Below, piece after piece: positions 1 to 9,969 of a DNA stretch of 64,000 bases. A program made the translations under genes and the position numbers. The notes below the pieces were generated by a model. The model saw only the letters and a list, made by a program, of their open reading frames with translations, did not search any database and had not been told where the DNA came from. The stretch is from Streptomyces sp. NRRL B-24484 (GTDB taxonomy: Bacteria > Actinomycetota > Actinomycetes > Streptomycetales > Streptomycetaceae). The stretch is taken from positions 1 through 64,000 of the forward strand of contig NZ_JOAI01000002.1 in assembly GCF_000717715.1 (NCBI RefSeq), read 5' to 3'. The first letter of the stretch is position 1; every line of letters begins with the position of its first letter.

Positions 1-140
1 GGGAAACGGCCCTGCTCGTCGACCTCGGCCGCGAACGGGGCGATCTTCGCCTCGGCCAGCGACCGCACCGCGTCACGGAGCATGTCGTGCTCCTCGGCCA
101 ACCGGAAGAGGTCGAAATCCGCTCCGGAATTGCCCGCCAT
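1..140 (-). CDS. Acyl-CoA dehydrogenase, N-terminal fragment (cut by window edge)
   Basis: Only the first 46 codons are present. The protein starts MAGNSGADFDLFRLAEEHDM and continues with a DAVRSLAEAKIAPFAAEVDE helix, the usual start of the all-alpha N-terminal domain of FAD-dependent acyl-CoA dehydrogenases. These enzymes introduce the C2-C3 double bond into acyl-CoA and pass electrons to ETF. The ATG at 138-140 follows a purine-rich GAGGGGCGAGG, a good ribosome binding site. Chain-length specificity and the catalytic glutamate lie outside the window. The 116 bp upstream carry a TTAA-N6-TTAA inverted repeat that may be an operator. Confidence 0.8.
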   Translation of the reverse strand, partial: MAGNSGADFDLFRLAEEHDMLRDAVRSLAEAKIAPFAAEVDEQGRF

Positions 141-160
141 GTGCCTCGCCCCTCGCGTGG

Positions 161-174
161 TTAATTACCGTTAA
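161..174. promoter_or_regulatory. Possible operator upstream of acyl-CoA dehydrogenase
   Basis: TTAATTACCGTTAA is an inverted repeat with TTAA arms around a 6-bp centre, in an A/T-rich island of otherwise very GC-rich DNA, 21 bp before the acyl-CoA dehydrogenase start. Fatty-acid genes often have TetR- or GntR-type operators here. The repeat is short, so the call is tentative. Confidence 0.3.
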
Positions 175-256
175 GTAGCAGTGTCGCCACTCATTCTAGG
201 CGTGCCCCGCGATCCCCCGGCAGCGTGACATGCGCAACAGCCGGCCGCCGTGCGGC

Positions 257-1432
257 TCAGCGCACGCTGTCGCCGAGGGTGTCGCTGCTGGTGCGGTGCT
301 CGGCCAGGTACTGGTCCATCCGGTCGTTGCGGACCGCCTCCCAGAGCGGGGCCGCCGCCGCCCGGTCGAGCAGCACCACGGACTGCCCGTCCGCGGTGGT
401 GTCGAAGCCGCCGAAGGGCGCGTTCATGAAGCGCACGCCGTCCGCACGCAGTCCGCGCATGCTCCAGGCGAGCTCGTAGAGGTCGGAGTTGCTGAGCCGG
501 TCGTCCACGCTGACCACGTCGCCGACGGCCTGCAGCAGGCCGGTGAGCCGGGCCGGGCTGCCGAGCGTGCCGGCGTTCATGGTCTGGATCATCAGGGCAC
601 GCAGGAAGTTCTGCTGGCGCTTGCTGCGGTCCAGGTCGCCGTTGGGCAGGCCGTGCCGCTCGCGGACGTAGAGCAGCGCCTCGGCACCGTCCATGTGGTG
701 GGTGCCGGCGTCCCACTGGCGGGCGTCGCCGCGGGCCTCGATGGTCTTCGGGATGGTGATGTCGACGCCGCCGACCGCGTCGGTGAGCGCCCGGAAGCCG
801 TTCCAGTCGATCACCGCGAGGTGGTCGATGCGGATGCCGGTGAGGTCCTGCACCGTCTCGACCATCAGCGCCGGGCCGCCCCAGGAGTAGGCCGCGTTGA
901 TCTTCGCCTTCCCGTGGCCGGGGATGTCCACCAGGGTGTCGCGGGCCAGCGAGATGATCGACGCGCTCTTCCGGTCGGCCGCTATGTGCAGCAGCATCAT
1001 GGTGTCGCTGCGCTGTGCGCCGGCCTTCCAGGCGGGCGCCTTGGCCTCCTTGCCGGTGGTGGCCACGTCCGAGCGGGCGTCCAGGCCGACCAGCAGGAAG
1101 GTCGTGCCGGTGTTCGGCACGGCCGCCGGCTGCTGCTCGGCCGGCAGGGTGGGGAAGGCGCCGGGGATCCGGTCCACCGAGGACGCGTAGTGCTCCACCG
1201 TCCAGTACGCGGCGCCCGTCCCGCCGAGCAGCAGGGCGAACAGCGCCACCAGCGTCCAGAGCAGCACCCGGCGGGTGCGCCGCCTGCGCCGGCCCTCGCC
1301 GCCGCCGGACGGCGGGGCGCCCTCGGCGGTCCCTCCGTCCCCCTCGTCCGCCCCGTCCCCCTGCACGCCCTCGAAGAGGCTCAGCGGTGCCGGGCGCTCC
1401 CCCGCCGCTTCCTCGCGCTCCCTCGCTGCCAT
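257..1432 (-). CDS. LytR-CpsA-Psr (LCP) family cell-wall glycopolymer transferase
   Basis: 391-residue LCP protein. LCP enzymes move lipid-linked anionic glycopolymers such as teichoic or teichuronic acids onto peptidoglycan outside the membrane. A basic, glycine-rich cytoplasmic tail (to about residue 55) precedes one membrane segment (56-77), then the extracellular catalytic domain. Visible family motifs are FLLVGLDAR near 112-120, RSDTMML near 141-147, SLARDTLVDIPG near 161-172 (the Arg-Asp pair that binds pyrophosphate) and KINAAYSWGG near 177-186. A CACAAT box ends 6 bp before the ATG at 1430-1432, suggesting a leaderless transcript. The divergent neighbour makes UDP-glucuronate, a plausible precursor for the attached polymer, but the link is inference. 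Confidence 0.9.
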   Translation of the reverse strand: MAAREREEAAGERPAPLSLFEGVQGDGADEGDGGTAEGAPPSGGGEGRRRRRTRRVLLWTLVALFALLLGGTGAAYWTVEHYASSVDRIPGAFPTLPAEQQPAAVPNTGTTFLLVGLDARSDVATTGKEAKAPAWKAGAQRSDTMMLLHIAADRKSASIISLARDTLVDIPGHGKAKINAAYSWGGPALMVETVQDLTGIRIDHLAVIDWNGFRALTDAVGGVDITIPKTIEARGDARQWDAGTHHMDGAEALLYVRERHGLPNGDLDRSKRQQNFLRALMIQTMNAGTLGSPARLTGLLQAVGDVVSVDDRLSNSDLYELAWSMRGLRADGVRFMNAPFGGFDTTADGQSVVLLDRAAAAPLWEAVRNDRMDQYLAEHRTSSDTLGDSVR

Positions 1433-1596
1433 GCGCGCATTGTGCCGCTCCGTGCGCCCCCACGGGTCCGGCTCGGGATTTCGGCAACCCGGCCGTTATC
1501 GACGGGTTCGCCGCGCGGCCGGCCCCAGCTACCATCAGTGGCTGCGGCCGCCGGTCACCCCGGGCGGCCCGGCAACCTGGACTGAAGGGGAAGCAC

Positions 1597-2940
1597 GTGG
1601 CCCTCCGCATCACGGTGATCGGCACCGGTTACCTCGGCGCGACGCACGCCGCCTGCATGGCGGAGCTCGGCTTCGAGGTGCTCGGCCTGGACATCGACCC
1701 GGAGAAGATAGCGTCGCTCGCCGCCGGCCGGGTGCCGATGTACGAGCCCGGCCTCGCGGAACTGCTGGTCAAGCACGTCCCCGGCCACGAGGGCTCGACC
1801 GGCCGGCTGCGCTTCACCACCTCGTACGAGGAGGTGGCCGAGTTCGGCGACGTCCACTTCATCTGCACCAACACCCCGCAGAAGAAGGGCGAGTTCGCCG
1901 CCGACATGAGCTATGTCGACAGCGCGCTGGACTCGCTCGCCGTCCACCTGACCCGCCCGACCCTGGTGGTCGGCAAGTCGACCGTGCCGGTCGGCAGCGC
2001 GAGCCGGCTGGCGGAGCGGCTGGCCGCCCTGGCGCCGGTCGGCGACCAGGCCGAGCTGGCCTGGAACCCGGAGTTCCTCCGCGAGGGCTTCGCGGTCGGC
2101 GACACCCTGCACCCGGACCGGCTGGTGGTCGGCGTGCGCAGCGAGCGCGCCGAGCAGCTGCTGCGCGAGGTGTACGCGACGCCGGTCTCCGAGGGCGTGC
2201 CCTTCGTGGTGACCGACTTCCCGACCGCCGAGCTGGTCAAGGCCGCCGCGAACTCCTTCCTGGCCACCAAGATCTCCTTCATCAACGCGATGGCGGAGGT
2301 CTGCGAGTCGGCCGGCGCGGACGTCGTCCAGCTGTCCAAGGCGCTCTCCTACGACGCCCGGATCGGCGGCAAGTTCCTCAACGCCGGCCTCGGCTTCGGC
2401 GGCGGCTGCCTGCCCAAGGACATCCGGGCGTTCATGGCCCGGGCCGGCGAGCTGGGCGCGGACCAGGCGCTGACCTTCCTGCGCGAGGTCGACTCGATCA
2501 ACATGCGGCGCCGCTCGCGGATGGTCGAGCTCGCCCGCGAGCAGTGCGGCGGCGGCTTCCTGGGCCGCCGGGTGGCCGTGCTCGGCGCGGCCTTCAAGCC
2601 GAACTCCGACGACATCCGGGACTCCCCCGCGCTGAACGTCGCCGGGCAGATCCAGCTGCAGGGCGCCCAGGTCACCGTGTACGACCCCAAGGCGATGGAC
2701 AACGCCCGCAAGATGTTCCCCAGCCTGTCCTACGCGGACTCCGCGCTGGAGGCCGTTCAGGGCGCCCACGTGGTGCTGCACCTGACGGAGTGGCAGGAGT
2801 TCCGCGAGCTCGACCCGGCGGAGGTCGGCGCGCTGGTCGCCGAGCGCCGCATCCTGGACGGCCGGAACGTGCTGGACGCGACCGCCTGGCGGGCCGCCGG
2901 CTGGACCTACCGGGCGATGGGCCGGCCCGGGGCGGAATGA
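1597..2940 (+). CDS. UDP-glucose 6-dehydrogenase
   Basis: 447-residue NAD-dependent UDP-glucose/GDP-mannose dehydrogenase. It oxidises UDP-glucose twice to UDP-glucuronate, feeding glycopolymer or exopolysaccharide synthesis in the cytoplasm. An N-terminal Rossmann motif GTGYLGATHAA, the central dimerisation helix ending in GFGGGCLPKD with the catalytic cysteine at about residue 271, and a C-terminal UDP-binding domain (AFKPNSDDIRDSPALNV) are all intact. The chosen GTG at 1597 has GAAGGGG six bases upstream. An open frame runs upstream to 1015, but it lies antisense to the LCP gene and is not protein-like. GDP-mannose as substrate cannot be excluded. Confidence 0.88.
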   Translation: MALRITVIGTGYLGATHAACMAELGFEVLGLDIDPEKIASLAAGRVPMYEPGLAELLVKHVPGHEGSTGRLRFTTSYEEVAEFGDVHFICTNTPQKKGEFAADMSYVDSALDSLAVHLTRPTLVVGKSTVPVGSASRLAERLAALAPVGDQAELAWNPEFLREGFAVGDTLHPDRLVVGVRSERAEQLLREVYATPVSEGVPFVVTDFPTAELVKAAANSFLATKISFINAMAEVCESAGADVVQLSKALSYDARIGGKFLNAGLGFGGGCLPKDIRAFMARAGELGADQALTFLREVDSINMRRRSRMVELAREQCGGGFLGRRVAVLGAAFKPNSDDIRDSPALNVAGQIQLQGAQVTVYDPKAMDNARKMFPSLSYADSALEAVQGAHVVLHLTEWQEFRELDPAEVGALVAERRILDGRNVLDATAWRAAGWTYRAMGRPGAE

Positions 2941-2968
2941 CAGCGGGCCGCCGCCGGTTGTCCCCGGC

Positions 2969-3376
2969 ATGACGTACGGAGACGAGGCGACGGTCCGCAG
3001 GATCCTCCAGGAGTCGGGCGACACCTGGGCGGTGGTCGGCCTGTCCACCAACACCCGGCGGGCCGCGTACGGCGTCGCCCGGGTGCTGCAGCGGGCCGGC
3101 AAGCGCGTGGTGCCGGTCCACCCGAAGGCCGAGACGGTGCTCGGCGAGCAGGGCTACGCCACGCTCGCCGACATCCCCTTCCCGGTCGACGTGGTCGACG
3201 TGTTCGTGAACAGCGGCCTGGCCGGCGAGGTCGCCGACCAGGCCGTGGCGGTGGGCGCCAGGGCCGTCTGGTTCCAGCTGGACGTGGTGGACGAGGCCGC
3301 CTGGGAGCGGACCAGGGCCGCCGGGCTCGACATGGTCATGGACAAGTGCCCGGCCATCGAGCTGCCGCTGCTCTGA
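2969..3376 (+). CDS. CoA-binding domain protein (YccU-like)
   Basis: 135-residue single-domain protein of the succinyl-CoA-synthetase-type CoA-binding family. The glycine-containing WAVVGLSTNTRRAAYGVAR near residues 20-38 and the strand PVHPKAETVLGEQGYATL are typical. VWFQLDVVDEAAWERTRAAG and a C-terminal DKCPAIELPLL complete the fold, with a conserved Cys near the end. The exact substrate of these stand-alone proteins is unknown. It begins 28 bp after the UDP-glucose dehydrogenase stop on the same strand, so cotranscription is likely, but no functional link is obvious. Confidence 0.85.
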   Translation: MTYGDEATVRRILQESGDTWAVVGLSTNTRRAAYGVARVLQRAGKRVVPVHPKAETVLGEQGYATLADIPFPVDVVDVFVNSGLAGEVADQAVAVGARAVWFQLDVVDEAAWERTRAAGLDMVMDKCPAIELPLL

Positions 3377-3400
3377 CCCGCCGCCCCGGCGGCCCTCCCG

Positions 3401-4231
3401 CTACTCCACCGGCACCGCGATGTCGCAGACCGGCTCGCCGTCGGCGGCGGAGGACCAGTCCGCGAAGTAGACCTCGCGCGGGGCCGACACCACGGTGCGG
3501 TCCGCGGACTTCGCCCACTCGAAGACGGCGTCGTAGGCCGACAGGATCTGCGGGTAGGCCACCTGCGCCTTGGTGATGGTGGTGTACGCCTCGCGGTGCG
3601 CCGGCTCCGTCCGGTGGGCGTGCACGACACGGCCGGCCTGCGCGGGGTCGACCGGCACGCAGACCTCGACCGGTCCGTCGCTGTCCTCGCTGACCTCGCC
3701 GTGGTAGACCACGAACGGCGCCGCGGCCACCCCGCCGTACTCCCCCGCGGCCGCGACCAGCCGCCCGGTGGCCTCCGGGATCCACACCGGCAGGTCCTCC
3801 GGCCCGGCGTGCCGCTGCTCGGTGAGCACCAGCTGCTCCGGGGCCTCGCGCTCCTCGATCCGGTACATGTCCGATCTCCCTTCGTCTCCTGCCAGTCGGA
3901 TGCGGAGGTGCGCCGCGAGCTCGCGCTGCGCCGCGATCCGGTGCTCGACCGACTCCCAGTACGCGGCCACCAGTTCGGCGGCCCGCGGACCGGGCGCGGC
4001 CAGCACCTCGGCCACGGTCGCGAGCGGCATGTCCAGCCCGCGCAGCCGGACGATCAGCCGGGCCGCCTGCAGCCGGTCCTCCCGGTAGTACCGGTAGCCG
4101 GTGACCGGGTCGACCCGGTCCGGCGGCAGCAGGCCCTGCCGGTCGTACAGCCGCAGCGCCTTGGCCGAGAGCCGGGCGCGACGGGCGAACGCTCCGATGC
4201 CGAGCAGTGATCCGTCCTCCACGTCCTCCAC
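3401..4231 (-). CDS. MerR-family regulator with GyrI-like effector domain
   Basis: 276 residues. An N-terminal MerR winged helix-turn-helix (about 9-80, with KALRLYDRQGLLPPDRVDP and GYRYYRED) is followed by a linker helix and a GyrI/BmrR-type ligand-binding domain (about 125-276). The layout resembles BmrR, which senses lipophilic drugs and bends its promoter. The start is uncertain: GTG at 4229-4231 and a second in-frame GTG three codons on are both possible, each with GGGAG or GGAGG nearby. A TTGACC box and a 13-bp palindrome lie directly upstream, so self-regulation is likely. No exporter is adjacent, so the target gene is unknown. Confidence 0.87.
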   Translation of the reverse strand: MEDVEDGSLLGIGAFARRARLSAKALRLYDRQGLLPPDRVDPVTGYRYYREDRLQAARLIVRLRGLDMPLATVAEVLAAPGPRAAELVAAYWESVEHRIAAQRELAAHLRIRLAGDEGRSDMYRIEEREAPEQLVLTEQRHAGPEDLPVWIPEATGRLVAAAGEYGGVAAAPFVVYHGEVSEDSDGPVEVCVPVDPAQAGRVVHAHRTEPAHREAYTTITKAQVAYPQILSAYDAVFEWAKSADRTVVSAPREVYFADWSSAADGEPVCDIAVPVE

Positions 4232-4240
4232 GCTCCCGTC

Positions 4241-4253
4241 TGCCCCAGGGGCA
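4241..4253. promoter_or_regulatory. MerR-type autoregulatory palindrome
   Basis: TGCCCCAGGGGCA is a perfect 13-bp palindrome 10 bp upstream of the merR start. On the minus strand it follows TTGACC, which overlaps the stop codon of the dipeptidase gene. MerR regulators commonly bind such symmetric sequences between -35 and -10 elements. Confidence 0.6.
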
Positions 4254-4256
4254 AGG

Positions 4257-5453
4257 TCAACCCCGGCCGTCGAGCTGTTCCAGGGTGGCGATGGACGGGC
4301 CGCGGACGGCCTGCAGCCGACGGGCCGCCGCCTCCGCCCCGCGCAGCACCCGGACGGCGTTGTGCCAGGTCAGCTTGGACAGGTCGGCCTCGGACCAGCC
4401 GCGGCCGAGGAGTTCGGCGATCAGGTTCGGGTAGCCGGCGACGTCGTCCAGCCCGGCCGGGACGAAGGCGGTGCCGTCGAAGTCGCCGCCGATGCCGATG
4501 TGGTCGATGCCGGCGACCTCCCGCATGTGGTCGAGGTGGTCGGCGACCGTGGCCGGGGTGGCGACCGGCCGGGGGTGGGCGGCCTCGTAGGCGCGCTGGC
4601 AGTCCATCGCGGCGGGCGTGGTCTCCAGCGCGTGGAAGCCGTGCGCGTGCATGTTCTCGTCCGCGGCCAGTGTCCACTCGATCGCGGCGGGCAGCACGAA
4701 CTTCGGCACGAAGGTGGCCATCGCCAGACCGCCGTTGGCGGGCAGCGCGGCGAGCACGTCGTCCGGGACGTTGCGCGGGTGGTCGCAGACGGCCCGCGCG
4801 GAGGAGTGCGAGAAGATCACCGGCGCCTCGGAGACCCGGAGGGCGGCCCGCATGGTGTCGGCGGAGGTGTGCGAGAGGTCGACCAGCATGCCGAGCCGGT
4901 TCATCTCGCGGACGACCTCCTCGCCGAAGGCGGTCAGTCCGCCCGCGGCCGGCTCGTCGGTCGCGGAGTCCGCCCACGGCACGTTGTCGTTGTGGGTGAG
5001 CGTCAGGTACCGCACGCCCAGGGTGTGCAGGGCTCGCAGGGTGGCCAGGGAGCTGTCGATCGAGTGCCCGCCCTCGGCGCCCATCAGCGAGGCGATCCGG
5101 CCCTCGGCGCGGGCCGCCTCCATGTCGTCCGCGGTCAGCGCGAGGCGCAGCACCCCGGGGTAGCGCGCGGTCAGCGCGTGCACGAAGTCGATCTGCTCCA
5201 GGGTGGCGCTGACCGCCCGGTCGCCGGCGAAGTCGCTGCGCACGTACACCGACCAGAACTGCGCACCGACCCCGCCGGCGCGGAGCCGGCCGAGGTCGGT
5301 GTGCAGGCGGGCGCTCTGGTCGGCCGCGAGGTCGACGGCGTCCAGGTCGTAGCCGACCTGGGACCGCATCGCCCAGGGGAGGTCGTTGTGCCCGTCCACC
5401 ACGGGGGTGTCGCGGAGCACGGCGCGGGCGCGGTCGAGCAGTTCAGGGGTCAT
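4257..5453 (-). CDS. Membrane dipeptidase family (peptidase M19)
   Basis: 398-residue zinc metalloenzyme of the renal-dipeptidase family, which hydrolyses dipeptides including those with a D-residue. [13 protein letters not shown] near residues 17-29 gives the H-x-D metal ligands. [11 protein letters not shown] near 124-134 supplies the bridging glutamate region. [15 protein letters not shown] and [11 protein letters not shown] supply the remaining histidines and aspartate. There is no signal peptide, so the enzyme is probably cytoplasmic. TAGAAC lies six bases before the ATG, so the message may be leaderless. The merR gene starts only 25 bp after its stop, with its own promoter in the gap. 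Confidence 0.9.
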   Translation of the reverse strand: MTPELLDRARAVLRDTPVVDGHNDLPWAMRSQVGYDLDAVDLAADQSARLHTDLGRLRAGGVGAQFWSVYVRSDFAGDRAVSATLEQIDFVHALTARYPGVLRLALTADDMEAARAEGRIASLMGAEGGHSIDSSLATLRALHTLGVRYLTLTHNDNVPWADSATDEPAAGGLTAFGEEVVREMNRLGMLVDLSHTSADTMRAALRVSEAPVIFSHSSARAVCDHPRNVPDDVLAALPANGGLAMATFVPKFVLPAAIEWTLAADENMHAHGFHALETTPAAMDCQRAYEAAHPRPVATPATVADHLDHMREVAGIDHIGIGGDFDGTAFVPAGLDDVAGYPNLIAELLGRGWSEADLSKLTWHNAVRVLRGAEAAARRLQAVRGPSIATLEQLDGRG

Positions 5454-5528
5454 CCCCCCGTTCTACACCGGCGTGCCCGCCGGGCCCGGGCGATCGGCCC
5501 GGGCGGTCGCCCGGGCCGGTCGAGGGGC

Positions 5529-6047
5529 TCAGCCCTGGTTGCCGGCCGCGCGGGCGCGGAGCTTCTTGCCCTTCTCGGTGGCCTGGGCGTTCAGCTCGGC
5601 CTGGAAGTCCACCATCCGCTCGGCGAGCTCCGGGTCGAAGGCGGCGAGCATCCGCACGGCCAGCAGGCCGGCGTTGCGGGCGCCGGCGATCGACACGGTG
5701 GCCACCGGCACGCCGGCGGGCATCTGCACGATCGACATCAGGCTGTCCATGCCGTCGAGGTACTTCAGCGGCACCGGGACGCCGATGACCGGCAGCGGCG
5801 TGACGGAGGCCAGCATGCCCGGGAGGTGGGCGGCGCCGCCGGCACCGGCGATGATCGCCTTCAGTCCGCGGGCGTGCGCCTGCTCGCCGTACGCCACCAT
5901 CTCGCGCGGCATGCGGTGGGCGGAGACGACGTCCACCTCGAAGGGGACCTCGAACTCGGCCAGCGCCTGCGCGGCGGCCTCCATCACGGGCCAGTCGGAG
6001 TCCGAGCCCATGACGATGCCGACGAGCGGAGCCTCGGGGTTGGTCAT
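5529..6047 (-). CDS. purE: N5-carboxyaminoimidazole ribonucleotide mutase
   Basis: 172-residue class I PurE, converting N5-CAIR to 4-carboxy-AIR in de novo purine synthesis. The phosphate and substrate loops GSDSDWPVM (near 14-22), SAHRMPREM (near 43-51) and [11 protein letters not shown] (near 70-80) are intact. Its ATG overlaps the purK stop by four bases (ATGA at 6044-6047), so it is translationally coupled downstream of purK. The protein ends with a basic [14 protein letters not shown] tail. Length and motifs are ordinary for the octameric enzyme. Confidence 0.97.
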   Translation of the reverse strand: MTNPEAPLVGIVMGSDSDWPVMEAAAQALAEFEVPFEVDVVSAHRMPREMVAYGEQAHARGLKAIIAGAGGAAHLPGMLASVTPLPVIGVPVPLKYLDGMDSLMSIVQMPAGVPVATVSIAGARNAGLLAVRMLAAFDPELAERMVDFQAELNAQATEKGKKLRARAAGNQG

Positions 6048-7201
6048 TCGGTGATCGTTCCTCGCAGGTAGGCGGCCGCGTGACGGGCGCGCTCGCGGAC
6101 GTCGTCGAGGTCGTCCCCGACGACGTTGACGTGGCCGACCTTGCGGCCCGGCTTCACGTCCTTGCCGTACATGTGGATCTTGAGGCCGGGGTCGCGGGCC
6201 ATGCAGTGCAGGAAGGCGTGGTACATGTCCGGGTAGTCGCCGCCGAGCACGTTGACCATGACCGTCCACCGGGCGCGCGGGCGCGGGTCGCCGAGCGGCA
6301 GGTCGAGGACGGCCCGCAGGTGGTTCTCGAACTGCGAGGTGACCGAGCCGTCCTGGGACCAGTGGCCGGAGTTGTGCGGGCGCATCGCCAGCTCGTTGAC
6401 GAGGATGCGGCCGTCCCGGGTCTGGAACAGCTCCACCGCGAGGTGGCCGGTGATGTCCAGGTCGCCGGCGATCCGCAGGGCCAGCTGCTGGGCCTCGGCG
6501 GCCAGCTCCGGGTCGAGGTCCGGTGCGGGTGCGGTGACCTCGGCGCAGACGCCGTTCTCCTGGACGCTCTCGACGACCGGGTAGGCGACCGCCTGGCCGC
6601 TGGGCGAGCGGACGACGTTCGCGGCCAGCTCGCGCAGGAAGTCGACCTTCTCCTCCGCCAGCACGGGCACGCCGGCCAGGAAGGGTGCGGCCGCCTCGGC
6701 CTCGTCGGCCACGACCCACACGCCCTTGCCGTCGTAGCCGCCGCGGACGGTCTTCAGGACGACCGGGTAGCCGGTGCCCTCCTCCGCGAAGGCGGTGACG
6801 TCGGCCGGGTCGGCGACGATCCGGTGGCGCGGGCAGGGCACGCCGATCGAGTCCAGCTTGGCCCGCATGACGCCCTTGTCCTGGGCGTTCACCAGGGCGT
6901 CCGGGCCCGGGCGGACGGCGACGCCGTCGGCCTGCAGCGCCCGCAGGTGCCCGGTCGGCACGTGCTCGTGGTCGAAGGTGATCACGTCGCAGCCGGCGGC
7001 GAAGCGGCGCAGCGTCTCCAGGTCCCGGTAGTCACCGAGGACGACGTCGGACACCACCTGCGCCGCCGAGTCCTGCGGGGTGTCGGCGAGGAGCCGGAAA
7101 CGGATGCCGAGCGGGATGCCGGCCTGGTGCGCCATGCGCGCCAGCTGCCCGCCACCGATCACGCCGACCACTGGAAATTTTGCATTGCCCGCGAAAGTCA
7201 C
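6044..7201 (-). CDS. purK: 5-(carboxyamino)imidazole ribonucleotide synthase
   Basis: 385-residue ATP-grasp enzyme joining AIR, bicarbonate and ATP to make N5-CAIR, the substrate of PurE encoded next. The N-terminal [11 protein letters not shown], the ATP-grasp lysine segment [17 protein letters not shown] and the catalytic [23 protein letters not shown] are all present. I place the start at GTG 7199-7201, just before [17 protein letters not shown], because TATCCT sits seven bases upstream, the spacing of a leaderless transcript. The open frame continues to 7606, but that extension lies antisense to the GtrA promoter and gene. Confidence 0.95.
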   Translation of the reverse strand: MTFAGNAKFPVVGVIGGGQLARMAHQAGIPLGIRFRLLADTPQDSAAQVVSDVVLGDYRDLETLRRFAAGCDVITFDHEHVPTGHLRALQADGVAVRPGPDALVNAQDKGVMRAKLDSIGVPCPRHRIVADPADVTAFAEEGTGYPVVLKTVRGGYDGKGVWVVADEAEAAAPFLAGVPVLAEEKVDFLRELAANVVRSPSGQAVAYPVVESVQENGVCAEVTAPAPDLDPELAAEAQQLALRIAGDLDITGHLAVELFQTRDGRILVNELAMRPHNSGHWSQDGSVTSQFENHLRAVLDLPLGDPRPRARWTVMVNVLGGDYPDMYHAFLHCMARDPGLKIHMYGKDVKPGRKVGHVNVVGDDLDDVRERARHAAAYLRGTITE

Positions 7202-7409
7202 GCTGCCCAGGATATCCGGGCCGGTCGGAGCCGGTGCACGGGCGGTTCCCCGGAGGGCGGAGGGGAACCGGGCGCCGATGGGGCCCGTGGGAGCGAGTAG
7301 CCTGGTGGCCCGGGCCTTCGCCGCGCACGTGCGTACACGAGGCGCCGGTGAGCGCTGCGCCCCCGCGGGCACCTCTCGTCCTCCCGTACGCCACTCAGGA
7401 GACACCCGG

Positions 7410-7946
7410 ATGACCCAGACCACCGCGACCCAGCCTTCGTTGGTGCAGCGCCTGCGCGGCATGTCCGACGAGATGATCAAGTTCGGCGTCGTCGGGCTGA
7501 GCGGTGTGGCGGTCAACTTCCTCGTCTTCTGGATCTGCATCAACGCCCTGGGCCTGGCCTCGATGCGCTCCAACGTGGCGGCGACCCTGGTGGCCATCGC
7601 CACCAACTACCTCGGCTACCGGTACTGGCTCTACAAGGACCGCGACGCGGCCTCCCGCAAGCGTGAGATCACGCTGTTCCTGGTGTTCAGCGGCATCGGC
7701 ATGCTGATCGAGACCGGCGTGGTGGGCTTCTCCGACTACGTGCTGGGCCTGAACACGCACCTGGAGCTGATCGCGGCGAAGGTGGTCGGCCTCGGGATCG
7801 GCACGGTCTTCCGCTTCGTCTCCTACCGCACCTGGGTGTTCAAGGCGATGCCGGAGCTCGCCGAGCCCGAGGCCGCGGTCGGCCCCGAGGTGGTCACCGA
7901 GGCCGAACTGCTGCTGGCCACCGAGGAATCGCGCTACGTGAAGTGA
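7410..7946 (+). CDS. GtrA-family membrane protein
   Basis: 178-residue polytopic protein with four predicted membrane segments (about 32-55, 62-80, 94-115 and 126-146). FGVVGLSGVAVNFLVFW and the C-terminal KVVGLGIGTVFRFVSYRTWVFK are characteristic of GtrA/DPMS-type proteins, which help move polyprenyl-phosphate sugars across the membrane. A CAGGAG ribosome binding site lies eight bases before the ATG at 7410. The acidic C-terminal tail after residue 150 is probably cytoplasmic. With UDP-glucose dehydrogenase and the LCP enzyme nearby, a role in envelope glycan assembly is reasonable but inferred. Confidence 0.88.
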   Translation: MTQTTATQPSLVQRLRGMSDEMIKFGVVGLSGVAVNFLVFWICINALGLASMRSNVAATLVAIATNYLGYRYWLYKDRDAASRKREITLFLVFSGIGMLIETGVVGFSDYVLGLNTHLELIAAKVVGLGIGTVFRFVSYRTWVFKAMPELAEPEAAVGPEVVTEAELLLATEESRYVK

Positions 7947-7964
7947 CGGCCGGGCCGGCCGCGC

Positions 7965-9233
7965 TCAGCGCTGCGGCTCGGCCCGTTCCTCGTCCGTGTC
8001 CCGGCCGCTGCCGAGGAAGAGGGCGAACACCGGGGGCCTGAGCGAGAGCAGTTCCAGGCGGGCGCCGTCCGCCTCCGCGAGGTCGCGGGCGACGGCCAGG
8101 CCGATGCCGGTGGAGTTGCGTCCGCTGACCGCCCGCTCGAAGACCCGGTTGCCGAGCTCGGGCGGGACGCCCGGGCCCTCGTCCTGCACCTCGGCCACGA
8201 CCGAGGAGCCGGTGCGGCGGACCCGCAGGGTGATGTCGCCGCCGCCGTGCATCAGCGAGTTCTCGATCAGCGTGGCCATCACCTGGGCCACCGTTCCGGG
8301 CGTGCCGACCACCGTGGTGCCGCGCATGCCCTCCATCAGCAGCCGGCGGCCGGCCGCCCGCAGCGGTGCGCTCCACTCCTCGACCTGCTGCTTGAGCACC
8401 TCGTCGAGGTCGAAGGTGACGGCGGTCGGGCTGGCCGGGTCGCGCTGGTTGGTGAGCAGCCGCTGGACGACGTCGGTGAGCCGCTCGACCTGCTGGAGGG
8501 CGATGGTGGCCTCCTCCTTGACGGTGTCGGGCTCCTCGGCGAGCGCGGTGATCTCCTCCAGCCGCATGGAGAGCGCGGTGAGCGGGGTGCGGAGCTGGTG
8601 CGAGGCGTCGGCGGCGAGCCGGCGCTCGGCGGTGAGCATCCGGGCGATCCGCACCGCGCTGACGTCCAGCACCTCGGCGATCCGGTCGAGTTCGGGCACG
8701 CCGTAGCGGCGGTCGCGGGGGCGCGGGTCGCCGGACCCGAGGCGCTCGGCGGTCTCGGCGAGTTCGGTGAGCGGGCGGGCCAGGCGCTTGGCCTGCCAGA
8801 CCGCGAGGGCGACCGCGGCCTGGACGGCGAGCAGGGCGACCACGCCGAGCAGCAGCAGCATGTTGCCGATCTCGTGGTCGACGTCCTCGCGGGACTGCTG
8901 GACGGTCACCTTCTCGCCGCTGGCGCCCTCCTCGGTGGCGGTCAGCGCCGGGCCGTCGACGGGCCGGCCGGCCGCGATGAGCGGCTGGCCGGGGATGTCG
9001 ACGGTGACGAAGGAGCCGTCGGTGACCTGGGCGGCGAACTTCTCGCCGGTCACCGGCTCGCCCGCGGCGAGCCGGTTCTCGACCAGGCCGAGGACCCGGA
9101 CGGCGGCGGCGTCGACCCGGTCCTCGGCGGCGCTGACGATGCTCTGCTTCTCGATGAGCGCCAGCGGGACGCAGAACACCGCGACCACCACCAGGACGAC
9201 GCCCAGCAGCGAGTTGATCATTCTGCGCTTCAC
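7965..9233 (-). CDS. Sensor histidine kinase (two-component system)
   Basis: 422-residue membrane kinase. Two membrane segments (about 8-28 and 124-146) flank a sensor of about 95 residues. A HAMP region and the H-box ADASHQLRTPLTAL (His near 212) follow, then the ATPase domain with LIENSLMHGGG (N-box), DEGPGVPPEL and TGIGLAVARDLAE (G-boxes). It autophosphorylates and signals to the regulator encoded 61 bp upstream on the same strand. The start is GTG at 9231-9233. The signal is unknown. The H-box has Gln in place of the common Glu after His, a frequent variant in actinobacterial kinases. Confidence 0.93.
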   Translation of the reverse strand: MKRRMINSLLGVVLVVVAVFCVPLALIEKQSIVSAAEDRVDAAAVRVLGLVENRLAAGEPVTGEKFAAQVTDGSFVTVDIPGQPLIAAGRPVDGPALTATEEGASGEKVTVQQSREDVDHEIGNMLLLLGVVALLAVQAAVALAVWQAKRLARPLTELAETAERLGSGDPRPRDRRYGVPELDRIAEVLDVSAVRIARMLTAERRLAADASHQLRTPLTALSMRLEEITALAEEPDTVKEEATIALQQVERLTDVVQRLLTNQRDPASPTAVTFDLDEVLKQQVEEWSAPLRAAGRRLLMEGMRGTTVVGTPGTVAQVMATLIENSLMHGGGDITLRVRRTGSSVVAEVQDEGPGVPPELGNRVFERAVSGRNSTGIGLAVARDLAEADGARLELLSLRPPVFALFLGSGRDTDEERAEPQR

Positions 9234-9294
9234 GCCGGGGAACGCCTTCGCTCAGGTCGGTGGTTCGGGTGCTGCTGCGGTGCGGGCGGCGGGG

Positions 9295-9969
<675 letters not shown>

